Below, piece after piece: positions 38,579-52,200 of a stretch of DNA of 64,000 nt. The notes below the pieces were generated by a model. It saw only the letters and a program-made list of their open reading frames with translations, did no database searches and was not told the origin of the DNA. How positions within the stretch are numbered: position 1 is the stretch's first letter; every line of letters begins with the position of its first letter. The DNA lies in contig OZ038467.1 in the NCBI GenBank assembly GCA_964036295.1, positions 21,642,170-21,706,169 on the forward strand. Reading direction: 5' to 3'. This stretch comes from Plumapathes pennacea (lineage: Eukaryota > Cnidaria > Anthozoa > Antipatharia > Myriopathidae). Both the position numbers and the translations under genes were made by a program.

Positions 38579-39960
38579 AGAAATACGATAATCGCAGATA
38601 CCCCTCGCTCTGACATTGATGGGACTTTTACTTTGGTACTCCAAGGAGAGTAGCCTTTGTTTTACCGAAATGTTGACTCAATCTTTTCTTCGAAGTCAAA
38701 TGCTACACGCAAAGGAAGGAGAAAAAAAATGGTGTGTGTTATACTTTTGCGTTGAAAAAAAGAATCGATTGCGTGACGAATTACTTATTTCCCACGGTCG
38801 GTCGGCACGACAAATTAATTTATACAGTCTGCCAAGCACGTTCTCAATATCTAATACTCAAATTTTGAAGTTGGTCGGCCGTCGTAGTACGGGAAAAAAG
38901 AAACACTGATTTTCCAATTTTGAATTCATAGGCAGTACAATTAAATAGGCTTCCTGTGCAATTTGTTTTTACTCTGGACTTGCATGCACAAGACTCAGGC
39001 ATGCATGTTTAATGAGCTCGAATTGTTTTGTACGTGAACGCGCTCAAAACAACATGATTTCTCCCAGAATCAAAGCAAAACTTGAACGGTTTACTTCAAA
39101 TTATACACGGGCTTCAGACCTAGTCATACTTCTAAGGGCTTGTGAACGATTCTCGCTGCAATCACCGCATGTCAAATTACAGTATTTGTTACAGTTTTAG
39201 TCTTGAAAGAAATAATAAGACATCTGACTAAATCATTCAAGACTCCAAGTTCCGATTGCTCTGAGCCAATACGGTAGCCGAAACTGGCGACAGAAGCGTA
39301 TTAAAAGAATACTTCGAGGGAAAATGATCAGCATACAGATTTTAATACATTCTTGAAGTGATCGAGTTACAAGATACGGGTAGAATATATTTGTCACCGT
39401 GACTGTTCGCTTTCCACTGACTAAACTTTGTTGCTTGTCCTTTCTGAATAAGGATCTGAGTTTAACGCAAGACGGCGTCTGAAGCTCCCGATTTGCTTCC
39501 AAGCGCTGTTGCCTTTGCGGAGCCGCTTCTTCGGCACGCTTCCGTTCATGATGCTGTCGGTTATCAAATGTTTGTCGTCTTTTTTCTAGACGTATTTTGC
39601 GCTGTTCGATTGTTTCACGATTTCGCCTTGCCCGTGCTAGTTTCCTTCTCTTTTGCAGACGAGCTTCGCGAGACCGTGGTGTGTTAAGTTTTCCAGTTTT
39701 CAAATTCATTTTCTTGAACGCAGTTACGTACAGTTGTTGCTTCGTTCAAACCTTTGTTTGACCTCGCTTTGACGCTAACCGATAATTATTATTACGTCAT
39801 TGCCTTAGAGGTCGCCCTATGACAGACTGACTGACGAACATTAGATTTCGAGATGGCGACTCGCTTGGAGAATTTGCTGCATTAGCGCCGTGATTATTAC
39901 CCTCGCTTCGCTCGGGGACTACAGTCGAACCCCACTTTTTCGAAGTCAAGCCAATCCCCT
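38574..39960 (-). mobile_element. Helitron-like fragment, left copy of an inverted pair
   Basis: On the minus strand this segment runs from the palindrome centre to a 3' end reading ...ATTTCTAG followed by T, the CTRR-T form of a Helitron 3' end. It contains the start of an Arg-rich reading frame. Almost the whole segment matches 40010-41506 in inverted orientation. Confidence 0.6.
39233..39709 (-). CDS. Arg-rich Helitron-type N-terminal fragment
   Basis: 158 codons from a true ATG at 39709. Strongly basic, helical repeats (RRKLARARRNRETIEQRK, then RKRAEEAAPQRQQRLEANRE) followed by LRSLFRKDKQ. This kind of charged repeat region is found in front of the Helitron replicase/helicase in many animal elements; the replicase and helicase domains themselves are absent. 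After about residue 105 the frame probably runs into non-coding sequence. Assignment to Helitrons rests on composition plus the CTAG-T end and is moderate. Confidence 0.5.
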   Translation of the reverse strand: MNLKTGKLNTPRSREARLQKRRKLARARRNRETIEQRKIRLEKRRQTFDNRQHHERKRAEEAAPQRQQRLEANRELQTPSCVKLRSLFRKDKQQSLVSGKRTVTVTNIFYPYLVTRSLQECIKICMLIIFPRSILLIRFCRQFRLPYWLRAIGTWSLE

Positions 39961-40030
39961 TGTATTTACCGTTATTTTACCAGTCATTTACTATCGGCTA
40001 TTTCGAACTCGAATTATCCCCGAACGAAGT
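39900..40030. mobile_element. Palindrome centre with pogo/Tigger-like terminus
   Basis: Non-palindromic centre of the inverted pair. It contains tacagtcgaacccc, which resembles the TA-flanked terminal repeat of pogo/Tigger-type DNA transposons. No matching right terminus was found, so only a remnant is supported. Confidence 0.35.
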
Positions 40031-41506
40031 GAGGGAAATACTCACGACACTAATGCAGTAATATTATACCGCCTACTTGGGGACTCCAAGCCTGTCGCCA
40101 TCTCGAAATTTAACGTTGTCTGTCTGTCAGTCTGTCTGGCGTACGACTTTAGGCGCGGTTACCCCGCTAACCAATAACAAAGGCCAGATCGATCACGTGT
40201 GCCCTGTTGTTTTACTCGGAATAACTTAGAGAAATTAGATTTGAACGAAGCATTTAGATTTGAACGAAGTAACAATATATTGTAGCTGCGTTCACGAAAA
40301 TGGAAAACTTAACTGAAAAACTTGAAACACAACAGTCTCGCGAAGCTCGTCTTCAAATGAGAAGGGAACAGGCACGAGCAAGGCGAAATCGTGAAACGAG
40401 CGAACAACAGCGCATGAATACCGATCGAAAGCGACATGAACGGAAACGGGTAACGTAGACAACTCCGCAAAGAGAACAGCGCTTGAACGCAAATCGGAAA
40501 CTTCAGGAGAAAAAGCGGGCCGAAGAGAAGACTCCGCAAATTAAGACAACAGCGCATGAATGCCGACCAAAAGCGACATGAACAGAAGCGGGTAACACAG
40601 ACAACTCCGCAAAGGGAACAGCGCTTGAAAGCAAATCGGGAGCTTCAGACGCCGTTTTGTGTTAAACTCAGATACTTATTTAGAAAGGACAAGCAACAAA
40701 GGTTAGTCAGTGGAAATCGAACAATCACCGTGACAAATATATATTTTGTAACTCGATCACTTCAAGAATGTATTAAAATCTGTATGCTGATCATTTTCCC
40801 TTGAAGTATTGTTTTACTACGCTTCTGTTGCCAGTTTCGGCTACCGTATTTGCTCAGAGCAATCGGAACTTGGAGTCTTGAATGATTTAGTCAGATGTCT
40901 TATTTTTCTGTAATCTGACACGCGGTGATTGCAGCGAGAATCGTTCACAAGCCCTTAGAAGTATTACTGGGTCTGAAGCCCGTGTATAATTTGAAGTAAA
41001 CTGTTCAAGTTTTGCTTTGATTCTGGGAGAAATTTTGCTGTTTTGAGTGGGTTCACATACAAAACAATTCGAGCCTATTAAATATGCATGCCTGAGTCTG
41101 GTGCATGCGGTAGTAAAAACAAATCGCACAGGAAGCCTATTTAATTGTACTGCCTATGAATTCAAAATTGGAAAATCAGTGTTCCTTTTTTCCCGTACTA
41201 CGACGGCCGACCAACTTCAAACTTTGAGTATTAAATTTCGAGAACGTGCTTGGCAGACTGTATGAATTAATTTGACGTGCCGACCGTGGGAAATACGTAC
41301 TTCGTCACGCAATCGATTCTTTTTTCAACGCAAAAGTATAACACACACCATTCTTTTTCTCCTTCCTTTGCGTGTAGCACTTGAGTTTGAAGAAAAGATT
41401 GAGTCAACATTTCGGTAAAACAAAGGCTACTCTTATTGGGAGTTACCAAAGTAAAAGTCCCATCAATGGCAGAGTGAGGGGGTATATGCGATTATCGTAT
41501 TTCTAG
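40010..41506 (+). mobile_element. Helitron-like fragment, right copy of an inverted pair
   Basis: Mirror copy of 38574-39960. It ends ...tatttctag followed by t at 41506, again CTRR-T. The two copies differ by numerous substitutions and small indels, so the inversion is old. It carries a broken version of the Arg-rich frame. Confidence 0.6.
40300..40804 (+). pseudogene. Broken Arg-rich Helitron-type fragment
   Basis: ATG at 40300, then REARLQMRREQARARRNRET as in the mirror copy. The frame stops at TAG 40456-40458. A 142-bp direct duplication follows: cgcatgaa at 40411 and at 40553, with the whole agcgacatgaac...cagcgcttgaa unit repeated. The frame is open again downstream (VKLRYLFRKDKQ) to 40804. 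Confidence 0.6.
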
Positions 41507-41593
41507 TAATAGAATACAGTAAAATACAATACATTTAAAGTATTGCCGCTTGTGGGGTCGTGTATCAGCATCTCTTCCAGCTTGCATGTTTGT

Positions 41594-41612
41594 TTGTTTG
41601 TTTGTTTGTTTT
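41594..41612. repeat. (TTTG)n tract before an acceptor
   Basis: Short tttg repeat just upstream of the acceptor at 41621, forming part of its pyrimidine-rich tract. Confidence 0.8.
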
Positions 41613-41621
41613 TCTACACAG

Positions 41622-44600
41622 CGTCTGTTTCTGAAGACGGCAAAACTCTCCACCTGAACGACACTCTCCAGTTCAGACATATTAGTGCAACTTACCGCAC
41701 AGGAAACTGGAACTACTCCCTTGCGGCGGAAGTGGGATTGCTGACCAGAAACATCGTGTTTGAAGGTGCAAATGACGTTGATGGTGTATTGGAAAAGCAA
41801 TCGTTTGGATGTCGCGTGCTGATTGTTTCATTTGGAGGAAGCCATGCATCATATCGTCGAATACGTATTGAGAACGCGGAGGTCCGATATTGTGGACAAG
41901 AAGGATTCTCGGATTATGACGACCCACGGTATTTGCGTTGTGTTGCTTGACACCTTTTTCTATCGATCAACTTCAAAGTTTTGCGTTTACATCTTTAATT
42001 GCGGATAATTTATTGCCATAATGTTCAATTCAATATTTGTTCCGTTTCTCTCCAGGTATTCTCTTGCTCTTCTCGATGTCGGTTCTATAAAGGACTCGTA
42101 CATCCGGGGCAATGCTTTCCACGATTGCTTCAACAATGCAATTGGCGTGATTGGAACAGATGATCTAACCATCTTAGACATTGTTGTGCATCACACCGTC
42201 GGCTCATCGGTCAAGGTCTTTGGCAGAGGAAATGAATTGGACCACAACCTTGTGGTGCTGAGTGTGTCGCCAGGTAACGGTTCTCACCTGGTGTATATTT
42301 GTTTTGTTTATTAGAAGTGTTATTAGACGCTGTTTATGGAACAATGCTAACAACCCTTAGCCTTAAAAATGGGAAACTTGTGAACTACACTCGACTTAAA
42401 CGTAAGTGCTCATTTTGAGTTACACCTTAGGTTGCAGTTCATACTCCTCTTTTTTTGGTTGAGTGGAATTTGCCTTGGGCAGTGAAATTATTAAAATACA
42501 TTAACAGAGGAGCTATTGGAATCAGTTTATGTGGATCAGAGCTTTATCATATTTTATTTGTGTTAGTGTCACACTTGTTGGTTTGAATGTTAACGGACTA
42601 TAATGGCTACCTTTCCTTACTGTAGTCAAACCAAAATACCCCTCTACTTATTAAACTTGTTTGTCGTTGTTTCTTTCCCTCAGCCACTTACAAAGGAAGG
42701 CGTGAGAAGAGCAATCTATTATGGCACGCTACCTTTGATGTGAGTAATGCATACGACGTCACGTTGCGTGACAATACTGCAGCTGGTAGCGAGAGGATTG
42801 GGTTCCATATTCGCGGAGAGACGTGTTATGGTGCGCATGACATTCGTTCTCCCGCCAACCGCTGGTCAGGCAACGTGGCCCACTCCGCGTTACACGGCGT
42901 CCATGTTGGTTACCATGACGGAATTCCTGAATGCCTCAAGATCTCGGGTTTTCTGAGCTGGAAAAATTGGGACTACGGAATATTTGGAACTCCCACCTCT
43001 CGCGTCATCGTTCAAGACTCTGTAGTCGATGATTGTAAAACAGGTACGTACAGTTAGCACACCTTGGTTTAAGAGATTTACTAAATTACCAAGTATCCAA
43101 CTCGGAAAATACATGTGTACTCACTCTATTGACTTTCCCGTCCTGTCACTGTTTCTGACCCAGGAATCCTATTTAATGTCTGGAAGCCACCCGCCGGTTC
43201 GCACGTCGCGGCTGACAAATTTGTTCGACTTGAGAACGTTCTCGTGGTTGGTACCAGCCCAAGCTTCGACTGCGCGACCGACTTAACTGCTCCCAAAAAT
43301 GCCTACGTCACAAGTCACGTGCGAAGTCCACGTACAGCAGGAGGCGGCCATATTGGTTTCTTGCTGTCAACATTTATGGGAGGAGGCGGCTTGGCGCCAG
43401 AAAAGCCCTGGAACTTAGTCATGAGCCCCCCGGCGCTTCGCGGCGTGACGAAGCTCAACGGAAGTGGATTTTCAAATTTTGGACTTAGATGTAAGAAAAG
43501 AAGTGTTGCTATTACTACGAATCCTGGCTCTGGTGATGCGTTCCACCCAGTTGAGATCAACGGCCTGAGACTGTTCAACGACTCACTGACGGACCTTCTC
43601 TACATCAAGCCGCCTAACCTAGGTTTGGTTAATCCGAGTGACTGCGTCGACATGGACTGCGATGGAAATAAGCACGTGCTCTTCAAGGATCTAGATGGCA
43701 GTCTGACGAGCTCTGCTGGTGGAAGCGTTATTGCCAAGGCCGAGTTTGAGTGGAATGGTGATCCTTGGAGAGAATTAGGTTGGTGAAGTTTTTTTTTGTT
43801 TACCAATACAATTAAGATTTGCATTGAATCCCAAATTAATTAAACACGCATGGAAATTGTATTTTTTGTTAACCCTTTTATTCCCAAGCTCAAAATGTAG
43901 ATTCTCCAAACCTTTTAAGAGTAAAATTTATGAGTAATGTAGTGAGAATTGATAGTTTAATCAGCTATCATCTGAGCAAGGTATCAAAAGCTAAGTTCGG
44001 CTTTATGATACATTTCTAGTGAGACACTGAAGGAGAAAATCGAAGTTGATCACTCTTGGGAATGAAAAGGTTAATTGTATACGTCATGCTCTCCGTCAGG
44101 TGATTACAGACTTCCTAAAGCGATGTTGATGACAGTGGACGGACAGCGTTTGAATTCCTCTTTAGTAGCGCCACATCACGGAATTGTACGCGGAACAAGA
44201 AGTCAGAACATGTGCGCATGGCAAGCGGACTGGAATGCCTACAAATGTCACTCAATGAGTGAGTAACTGAAGCATCCGACATACCTCCAGCATCGCATTA
44301 GTTTACTTCAAACGTTTCAGGTCCCGTTTACGTCACTAGCGCGAATTTATCCGGATTATGGCATTTGGTTCTAGAGTCGTTAAAACGTTTGTACTAGTTT
44401 TTGTGGAATCGGTGTCATTTTGGTGAATTAGGAGAGAAAGCGAATCCAGAAGTGTCATTGGACACTTTGAACTCGGATACTTTGTGTCCGAAATAACTTT
44501 CAAGTCTAAAAAGGCGGGACTTCACTCACTTATATATTTGCAAAATGCTCAATTGTCACCGATGTCTTTGCCTTAAGTATTTTTGTCGTATAGCGAGGCA

Positions 44601-45939
44601 CCACTGAAGGCAATGAATGTTCAAGGTTTCAAAACCTGGCTTTATACTTCGGTGCCAACTGTATTTTTTCCCTTTTCTTTCTGTACAAATAGATTATGAG
44701 ATGCTCATCATCGAAAGCTTGGACGCTGACACAGTGGTTCGAAGGCTCTCTCCCGTAGCCCTGTCTGCTGAGGGCTTCACAGACTTGTTGAATGACCCCA
44801 TGGATCAAGGCTGGTGTCATGGTTACACTTGTGAAGAAAGACTCTCCACTTTTTTTCTCAGTTGTGGCAACTGGTTTTAACTATACTCTTTACTTCACTG
44901 GTACGTACACGGTTTTACAGCAGCTGTATGTATTGCACGTTGTGGTTTAAAACATTTCTAAAATTATGTCACATTTTGCCTCTCTATAATGCGGGTTCTC
45001 ATCCCAATATTAAGAATAGGCCTTTTTCTCAGGGTTCGTCTAGCTAACTCAAAGTGTTTTCATTTCTCAGGAACCAATCCTCAGAGACTACGTCTAAGAT
45101 TGCTGAACTCTGATCCTTCACAAGTCCTTCGGTTAGCAATCTGGTACTCCACACCTCAACGCTTGGACGTTTATCGTAAGGGGCAGTCATTCACTTACGT
45201 CAAGAACGATCCAAAACTTCCTGATGATCAGTGTGAGCCACCACTCAGCAGTGTCAGCGGTGCTAACTATTTTGACCGGCGCAAGCAAATGTTGTTTGTG
45301 GTTTTGCGAGGGAATTCACCAGTTGATACCAGAACGATGCCGATTGTACAAGTCAAACTAGGTACGGTCTTTCATGTTGAATTAAGTTTCTTGTTCTAAT
45401 TCATTCTGTATTTTTCTCTGCTCAAATCTACTCTATGTTCGACCTCATCTTTTAGCCAAACGCTCTCCACTACAACCTACTTGATTATCTGTACTAATAT
45501 GCTGTGCATTCCCGTGGTACATTGCATTGTACAGTCGTATTGCACTCCTTCCGGTGTAATATCTCCTTTGTACTCTACTGAAATGCATTGTACTACACTG
45601 CACTACGCATGCTGTACTGAACCAAACTCCATTGTGCCATAGTCTATCGCTCGCTTAGTTCTTGATTGTATAACCACGTTGCTATTTGGTATTCTCAGGG
45701 TGTAAGCCTGTTGACGTCAGTGAATTCTTTGAGAAGAATCTGGTAGAAAATCTGGCGGGACTACTCCAGATTGATAAATCCCGAATACGGATCGTGGAAA
45801 TCGTAAGCGCTTTGAGGCCATCCAGAAGGCGCCGAGCGTTATCCGAAGAAAAGACGACAACCATACGGATAGAAATCGGAGAAGCACCTTTTGCTAATGT
45901 TCCTTACACTCCTGACGAGAAGTTTAATCCAAATTATAA
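41622..45939 (+). CDS. Fibrocystin-L-like second PbH1 block and C-terminal region (eight exons)
   Basis: Exons 41622-41928, 42056-42273, 42684-43043, 43164-43778, 44100-44258, 44693-44900, 45071-45361 and 45699-45939, in consistent phase. Landmarks of PKHD1L1: SLAAEVGLLTRNI, then YCGQEGFSDYDDPR, GNAFHDCFNNAIGVIG, LLWHATFDV, DMDCDGNKHVLFKDLDGS, NYEMLIIESLD, GWCHGYTC, and the DVSEFFEKNLVENLAGLLQI segment that precedes a basic RRRR stretch. The start corresponds to sequence just after a G8 domain, but G8 itself is absent. One defect: seven T at 44850-44856 where six keep the frame into VVATGFNYTLYFTG. Otherwise open. Extracellular beta-helix module; ligand unknown. Confidence 0.88.
43869..44074 (+). 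mobile_element. MITE copy 1 (TTAACCCTTT...AAAGGTTAA)
   Basis: 206-bp intronic element with imperfect terminal inverted repeats, TTAACCCTTTTATTCCCAAG at the left and gggaatgaaaaggttaa at the right. Internally it shares gtagtgagaattgatag and ctgagcaaggtatca with the copy at 45973. Non-coding. Confidence 0.85.
45480..45640. repeat. Degenerate TGCATTGTAC-type low-complexity stretch
   Basis: Intron segment rich in gcattgtac, gtactacactgca and similar palindromic words. No coding or RNA signature. Confidence 0.4.
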
Positions 45940-45972
45940 GTAAGTTTTTTTGTCGAATTCTTATCTAAATAG

Positions 45973-46180
45973 TTAACCCTTTCACTCCCAAGCTCAAAGT
46001 ACAGATTCTCTCAACCTTTTAAGAGGAAATTGTATGAGTGATGTAGTGAGAATTGATAGTTTAATAAGTTATCACCTGAGCAAGGTATCACAAGCCAAGT
46101 TCTTACTGTATGATATATTTGTGCTGCCAAAACTGAAGGAGAAAATTAAACTTGATTACTCTTCGGAGTGAAAGGGTTAA
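45973..46180 (+). mobile_element. MITE copy 2, same family
   Basis: 208 bp, TTAACCCTTTCACTCCCAAG at the left and cggagtgaaagggttaa at the right. Aligned over its full length with copy 1 at clearly below 90 percent identity by eye. Lies in the next-but-three intron of the same gene. Confidence 0.87.
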
Positions 46181-46251
46181 GGGGAATCTTTTGAATACTT
46201 CTACTTCTGACTATTTAACAAAGGTGATTACGGGATTTTTTTTATCAACAG

Positions 46252-49200
46252 ACCAACCTCGCCTCCTTCAGTCTCACCATCAGTCACGCCCCTCCCAGAG
46301 GAAGACATGAAAGTTCTGTGCGACAAGTTGCAAGTGCTCGCGACAAAGACCGTGGAAGCAGCTCAAACAGGTGCAATGGCGTCAGGTTTGAAACTTGACG
46401 TCGTGTTCATTAACGTTACAGATCCTGAGCCACCTAGAGTTGATCCGACAGGCGGGAATCTGGTGACTAACGGGACAGGTAAATATCTGTAATAATCAAT
46501 CAATCAATCAATCAGTCAGTCAATAAATCAATAAATCAATAAGTCAATCAAAAAATGACGTTACACCCAGTAAATTCCTCTGTTGATAACGGCAAGCGTA
46601 ATAAACGGAATAGCGTTTTTTCCAAATAGCTAGAATAGCCGGTAATCTTCGCTTCTATTTTGGCGGGAAAATATCCGTACCCAGACTTCCTCGGTCTCAG
46701 CAAGTCAACTTTTTGACACGTCGGCTATAATTGTGTTTTGAGAATAGCACGAAGTGTATTCCTTTAGAAATTGATATTCTCTGTACTCTGTTATTCTTAA
46801 ACCGGAATAGGAATAGACAGAATATTCCCCAATAGAACGCGCCCTAAAATGTGTTTTTTTGAATGAGTCTGTCTGTATCTGTAACTGCAGGTGGGCCCTC
46901 AAATGGTACGTGGCGGTACGATCAAGTAAACGCTATGAAAGAGGGAAACAAGACAAGTCTTGAGCACGACTATCGCGTCCCGGTCAGATTACTATTGATG
47001 GAGAGTCCTAATGGCGCAAATGAAAGAGTGTCATTCTCAGTCCAACCTTCTCTTGTCATGCTTGATGCTGGTGATAACATAATCCCCTTACTAAGCCATG
47101 GAGCCAGTGAACAATGGTAAGACACATTTTTCACACCAGGATTCTAGAATGACTGAGTCTGAACTAATATGTGTCGTTTATCCAAGGTATGTAACAGCTA
47201 CCATCCGAAATGCCACTGGTGACCCAGAAGCTGTGCTTGGGGGAAATAGTTCAGTGCCTTTTACGAAGGGCACAGCGAACTTCATCAATCTCAGCGTAAG
47301 TCACAGTGGACGTGACTACATTCTGGATTTCAAGATCTCATACCCATCAAGAGCTAACTTCACGACGATCAGTTCACAATCTTTTGACGTGCGGGAGCGA
47401 GTGTTATACTTTAGTTTGGCACAAGAGCCGTCCGACTCTAACGAAACTGTGCCGTTTGAACAGCAACCAAGGGTTGAAGTACGAGACGCGGCTGATGGCA
47501 GTTTAGTGACCAATACTGGGTGAAAGGGTCGACAGTGGATATGCCGGGCTAAGATTGCTGATCCAGAGAAGAATCAAGGTAAGACCATTACTTTGTCTAT
47601 TAAGGAAAAGTTGCTCGAGTTACGATACAGGGGGCAAAATGTCTTCATTCTAACATCGGAGTTCACTTTCAACTCCTGGAATGTCAAATTAAAGCTGAAG
47701 GTGTCCACTCAAATTATAGTGTAAATAAGTACAGACTAAAGCAGTGTTCATGGGCCAGTTTAATAAACATTTACAAATGTATTTTACAAGTGCGATCATT
47801 ATTATCCGTCGGCTTACACTACTAAAGGATTTTAAGCTATTGGCACTCCATATCGAGACTACTGCTGGTCAGAAATACTTAGCTGCAACAACATAATCGA
47901 AAACATAAGAGTAATAAATTAGTTGGGTCCATTCAGACCAGGAAGGGCTGCAGTGCTGCCGAGTTACGTCAAAGTACTCGAAATAAAATCGTGGAATGAG
48001 AAAACCAACAGCTATAGTCCAGCAGACGGGAATAAGTGTTTTTAACTTTCTGGTCGTTATTCTATGTCGGATGCTCAGTGGTTTCATAATTGCATGATAG
48101 CGCTCAAATGCGATGACAACCAAAGAAAATACAGAGGCATATGAGCCGGCCCAGGCCAAGTTTCCACGGCTGATAGTTTTACATAGAACATTGCCATATA
48201 GTCCTGTTGGATGAGTAAAAGTTCCTTTTAAAATGAAAGGTGGAATTGTAAAAGTTCCGACCATCAGATCAGATCAGCTGCAGCTAAATTGAGTAGTAAG
48301 TAGTTGATCGGAGTCTTCATGGAGCGGCTCTTGAGTATGACGACGATGACCAGGGAATTGCCGAGTACGTTCATAGTGACAAGTACCGAGTACAGATGTG
48401 CGAAGATCGGTTCGCCGCTATACATTGCTCTGAGCTGAAACACACAAAGATATAACAGTCAAAACTTGGAATGCGATATTCGCAGAAAACTCGATTAGAT
48501 GTCGATCGGAATATACAACGCCCCGACTTGGTCAGAAATAGCGGACACGCATGCGCATTAGGGGGTGCAATTTTTTTGGCTTTCAGTGTAAACTAAACAT
48601 GAGACTTTACTATGAAGATGGACACAAAAATCATCGTACCTTTGAACTAGAGACTAAATAGCAAGCTGTTCAACCGGATTCTCTTATAATACAAGGATAC
48701 CGAAAATATTAACACAAAATCAATAGCTGTCCATTTGTACTTCTTGCGTTTTTCCAATGTAAAGATGCAAGACACGTCTAAGAGACAACAGTATGGCAGA
48801 CGAGCTGAAAACGGCATACTGGATGAGAGTAGCTGACCGTTTTGCCTCCAAGTTGTTGAAATAACGAAGCTGTTCAATCGGTTCTTACTTCGAGAAAGGT
48901 CATTCTTCTGAACAAACTTATTGGTAACCCTCGGCACTTTGTATCTCTGGCGTTTTTGGATTATAACGATGTGTTTTGTTGAATTTAGCCGCACAATCAC
49001 TTGATACGCACGCTTAGTGAAGCAAGGTTCGATCCTACTCGCGATCGGTTCTAGCTCCCTCCGATCGGCCCCGGCGATCGACCAAGTTGTTCAAAAGAAA
49101 CTGTGTAGCCTTGTGGGTAAACCATCCTGCAAAGTGAGTTCAGGATTTGTTTTGGGGATTTAATGGAGCTTTGAAAGAGACGTCGCGAATCGTGGCGCAT

Positions 49201-52200
49201 AAATACGGTTGTTCAAGAACGGACAAGGAAACTCTGTCCAGCAAAGCAGGAACTGTTTTAATACCGCTAATTTGTAAGACTTGTTCATCCTTTCTTCTAA
49301 CTTCAGCATAACATTTGCAATTAAGCTACAGCACCAAGTTTTACGAAACTGACCGTGCATGTCACCAGTCGCTTTGAAACATTTCAGCTTTTCTATTCGC
49401 GACATGCTGTTTCCAATAATCACTACGATCTCGGAACAGTTTTTCCCAGCAATCGCAGTGATCTTAGCAATCCAGCGGTCTCTGAACACTTTTCTGAGCG
49501 ATCGCAGTAATTGATTGCAATGCGGCATACCTCAGCTAATTGTACGTTTGGTAAACAAACTGCTGCCCACGATTTTGGGCGGGAAAAGCTGCCGCGGACG
49601 CAAATTGTGGCGGGAAATACCCGGCCCGCTGACAATGTTGCAGGCTCAGAATGTCCGCTATTTCTGGCCATGGAGAGCGTTTGGAACAAGAGGCCATAAA
49701 CCCCGTCGTGTTTTTTTCTTCGTATTAGGTATTGTGGATAATATTCGCTAGACCTAATACTCACTGAATTGGACTGAGTTGCTTGCAGTGTTCGATCTTC
49801 GCAAGAAAGTAGCAAGGTCTTCTGCTCGCAGCTGGTTGTCGCTCTTATGAACTAAATTAAATGTAAAACCGTTTTTGTTGATTTTAACATCTTGTTTGTT
49901 TTATTCAAATATAAATAGAATATATGATATCGTTGCGCTCAGAGCTTCTTAGATCAGCTAAACACCACAACTAACAGTGTCGAACAATATCTTTCAATAG
50001 CTTGGCCGACTTGTCTTCTCTTTACCGTAGTTCCTCTTACGGTCCCTTTAACCGGTCAGCACTGGTCAACAATTTAATTAAGTTTCAAGTAGAAACCTGA
50101 TGTCCTGAACAATTAAGGGTTTTCGCCAAAGAAGGTTATCCGCAGTACATCTTTCAGATTAAACAAAAACACACGGCACAATTTAAACATTCGGGACCGA
50201 ATATACTTTGAATAATATAAGTTTACTTGCGAGAACACGGTATTTTATTTTCTGTTGTTTAGGTGGATTTTATTAAAAAGTGAAACAGACGTTTATAAGT
50301 GCGGTTCCGTTGCACCCAAAGGTTGTTTACTTTTCACCAACCAACCCTTATAAAATAATCTTGCCAAATACCAAAACCGTAACTAATAAATATATTTTTA
50401 TATCATAAATTTATCACTTGGTTATATTTAAGAAATATATAACGCGTCACCGTGTAATATAGCCTCATCTAAACACGCGGGAAGTTGGGAGAACACTCGA
50501 GTAGCGTAAGCAAACCACGAGGCCGCCGAGTGGTTTCCGGCGCTACTCGAGTGTTCTCCCAACTTTCCAAGTGTTTAGATGAGGCTATATTACACGGGAA
50601 CACGTTATATATTTCTTTTATAAAATAATTAGTCAAGTAAAGAACATCGCGTATCGCGTCAGCGTGTAATATACTCTCATTTAACACGGTTATTTAGCCA
50701 ATCAGGGCGCGTGTAGTATCATAGTTATTTTATAAATATATATATTAAATGCGAACCGAAAAAAGACAAGGCACACAGAATATTTTTATTTTCGACCAGA
50801 GAATCCCACATTTAATAGTTGTCAGTGAAGGTGTAAATTAAGTGGTCATCGACTTCCGTTTAAATAAATGTCAAGTCGAACGGATGCTTACTGAAGGCGT
50901 TTGATGGAAAAAAATTCGAGAGAATATGCAGTAAAAACATTTTTTAGCCAAGCCAACTAAGATTATAACAGACAAGGTAATTTCTATCAAGTGTTGAACG
51001 TTTTACAATAATGCTAAGAACTCTTTGGATTCTTTGGATAGTGTTAATCAAAGCCTACAGTTTTGCCATTTCCTTCTTTCTCTTTTTTTCTTATAAAGTT
51101 TTAGATTTGATATTTACGACATTAGGAGTAAAGAGAGGTTCAGTCATTGAAAAGTGTTAGTAAGGAGAACTTGGCTTTTGATACCCTGCACAGATGAAAG
51201 CTGATTATTCAACTCTCACTACAACGCTTGAATATATGTTTTAGAAGGCCACGAGAATCTGTATTTTGAGCTTCGGAGTTAAAGGAATACTCTACTCATA
51301 ACTAACAGTTTATTCCCTTTAATTTTTCAGGTCAACTCAACGGATTTTCCTCGATAACTTTCGTAGCAGGAGTTGCTGCATTCAATAACTTGTCCATTGA
51401 TCATGAAGGGCAGAACTACGTGCTAGAGATGGAAGCTTTCACCAATCGTGCATCAACATACAACTTCTCTTCCAATACGTCATCCTTCAGATTGAAACAG
51501 AGACGTCTGGAATTGTTCATTACCCAGCAACCAGGTAAAGTGCATTGCTCAAGTTGTACTGACCCAAACCGCTTGTATCTCAAACCGCTGTGAATGATTG
51601 TACCTGCCATTCGACACGACAAATATTATAATGATCTAAGATTGCATATAAAAGAAACTCTGATAATTTCTAATCAAAAAATTAACTTAAATAAATATTT
51701 GACAGCGTATCTTTAGTGGTGACATTATGCCTTGTACAGTGCACTAACCCAACAAAAACAATACAGTCAAATGTTAAACAAATTATTGCAACAAAAATGC
51801 TGTGTGCTGATGATTATTTTGCGAGTGTTTACCAGGAACTTCTTCAATATTTCAGGTGATTGTAATGACACTGTTCCTCGTGAATTTCAACCAGTTCTCG
51901 AGATTCGCGATATCGCTACGAATCGCAATACTGGTAGCCTGGGTTGGCGCGGCGGGAAGTGGCGTATACATGCTACAATTCAAGAGTCTGGAGCTGAATT
52001 GATGAACGGTAGTACCAAATCAGATATCCCTCCCTCTGGTCGCATAATATTCACGAATATTAGCTTCAGTGACGTTGCAATCGGTTATCAATTGAAATTT
52101 GAAGTGACTGTTCTCCCAGCATCTTCCTTGTACTCAGGAATGGCTGTTTCTTCCCAAAAATTTGATGTGCTTCCCAGAAAGTTTTATCTAGCGCTTGTAA

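Larger units (their letters stand above)
47579..51330 (+). other. 3.75-kb intron with inserted elements
   Basis: Largest intron of the 3' half. It carries a broken GPCR gene (minus), a 1.14-kb segment between inverted 18-mers, a hairpin element and a reversed MITE copy. The stretch 49680-50430 shows nothing I recognise. Confidence 0.7.
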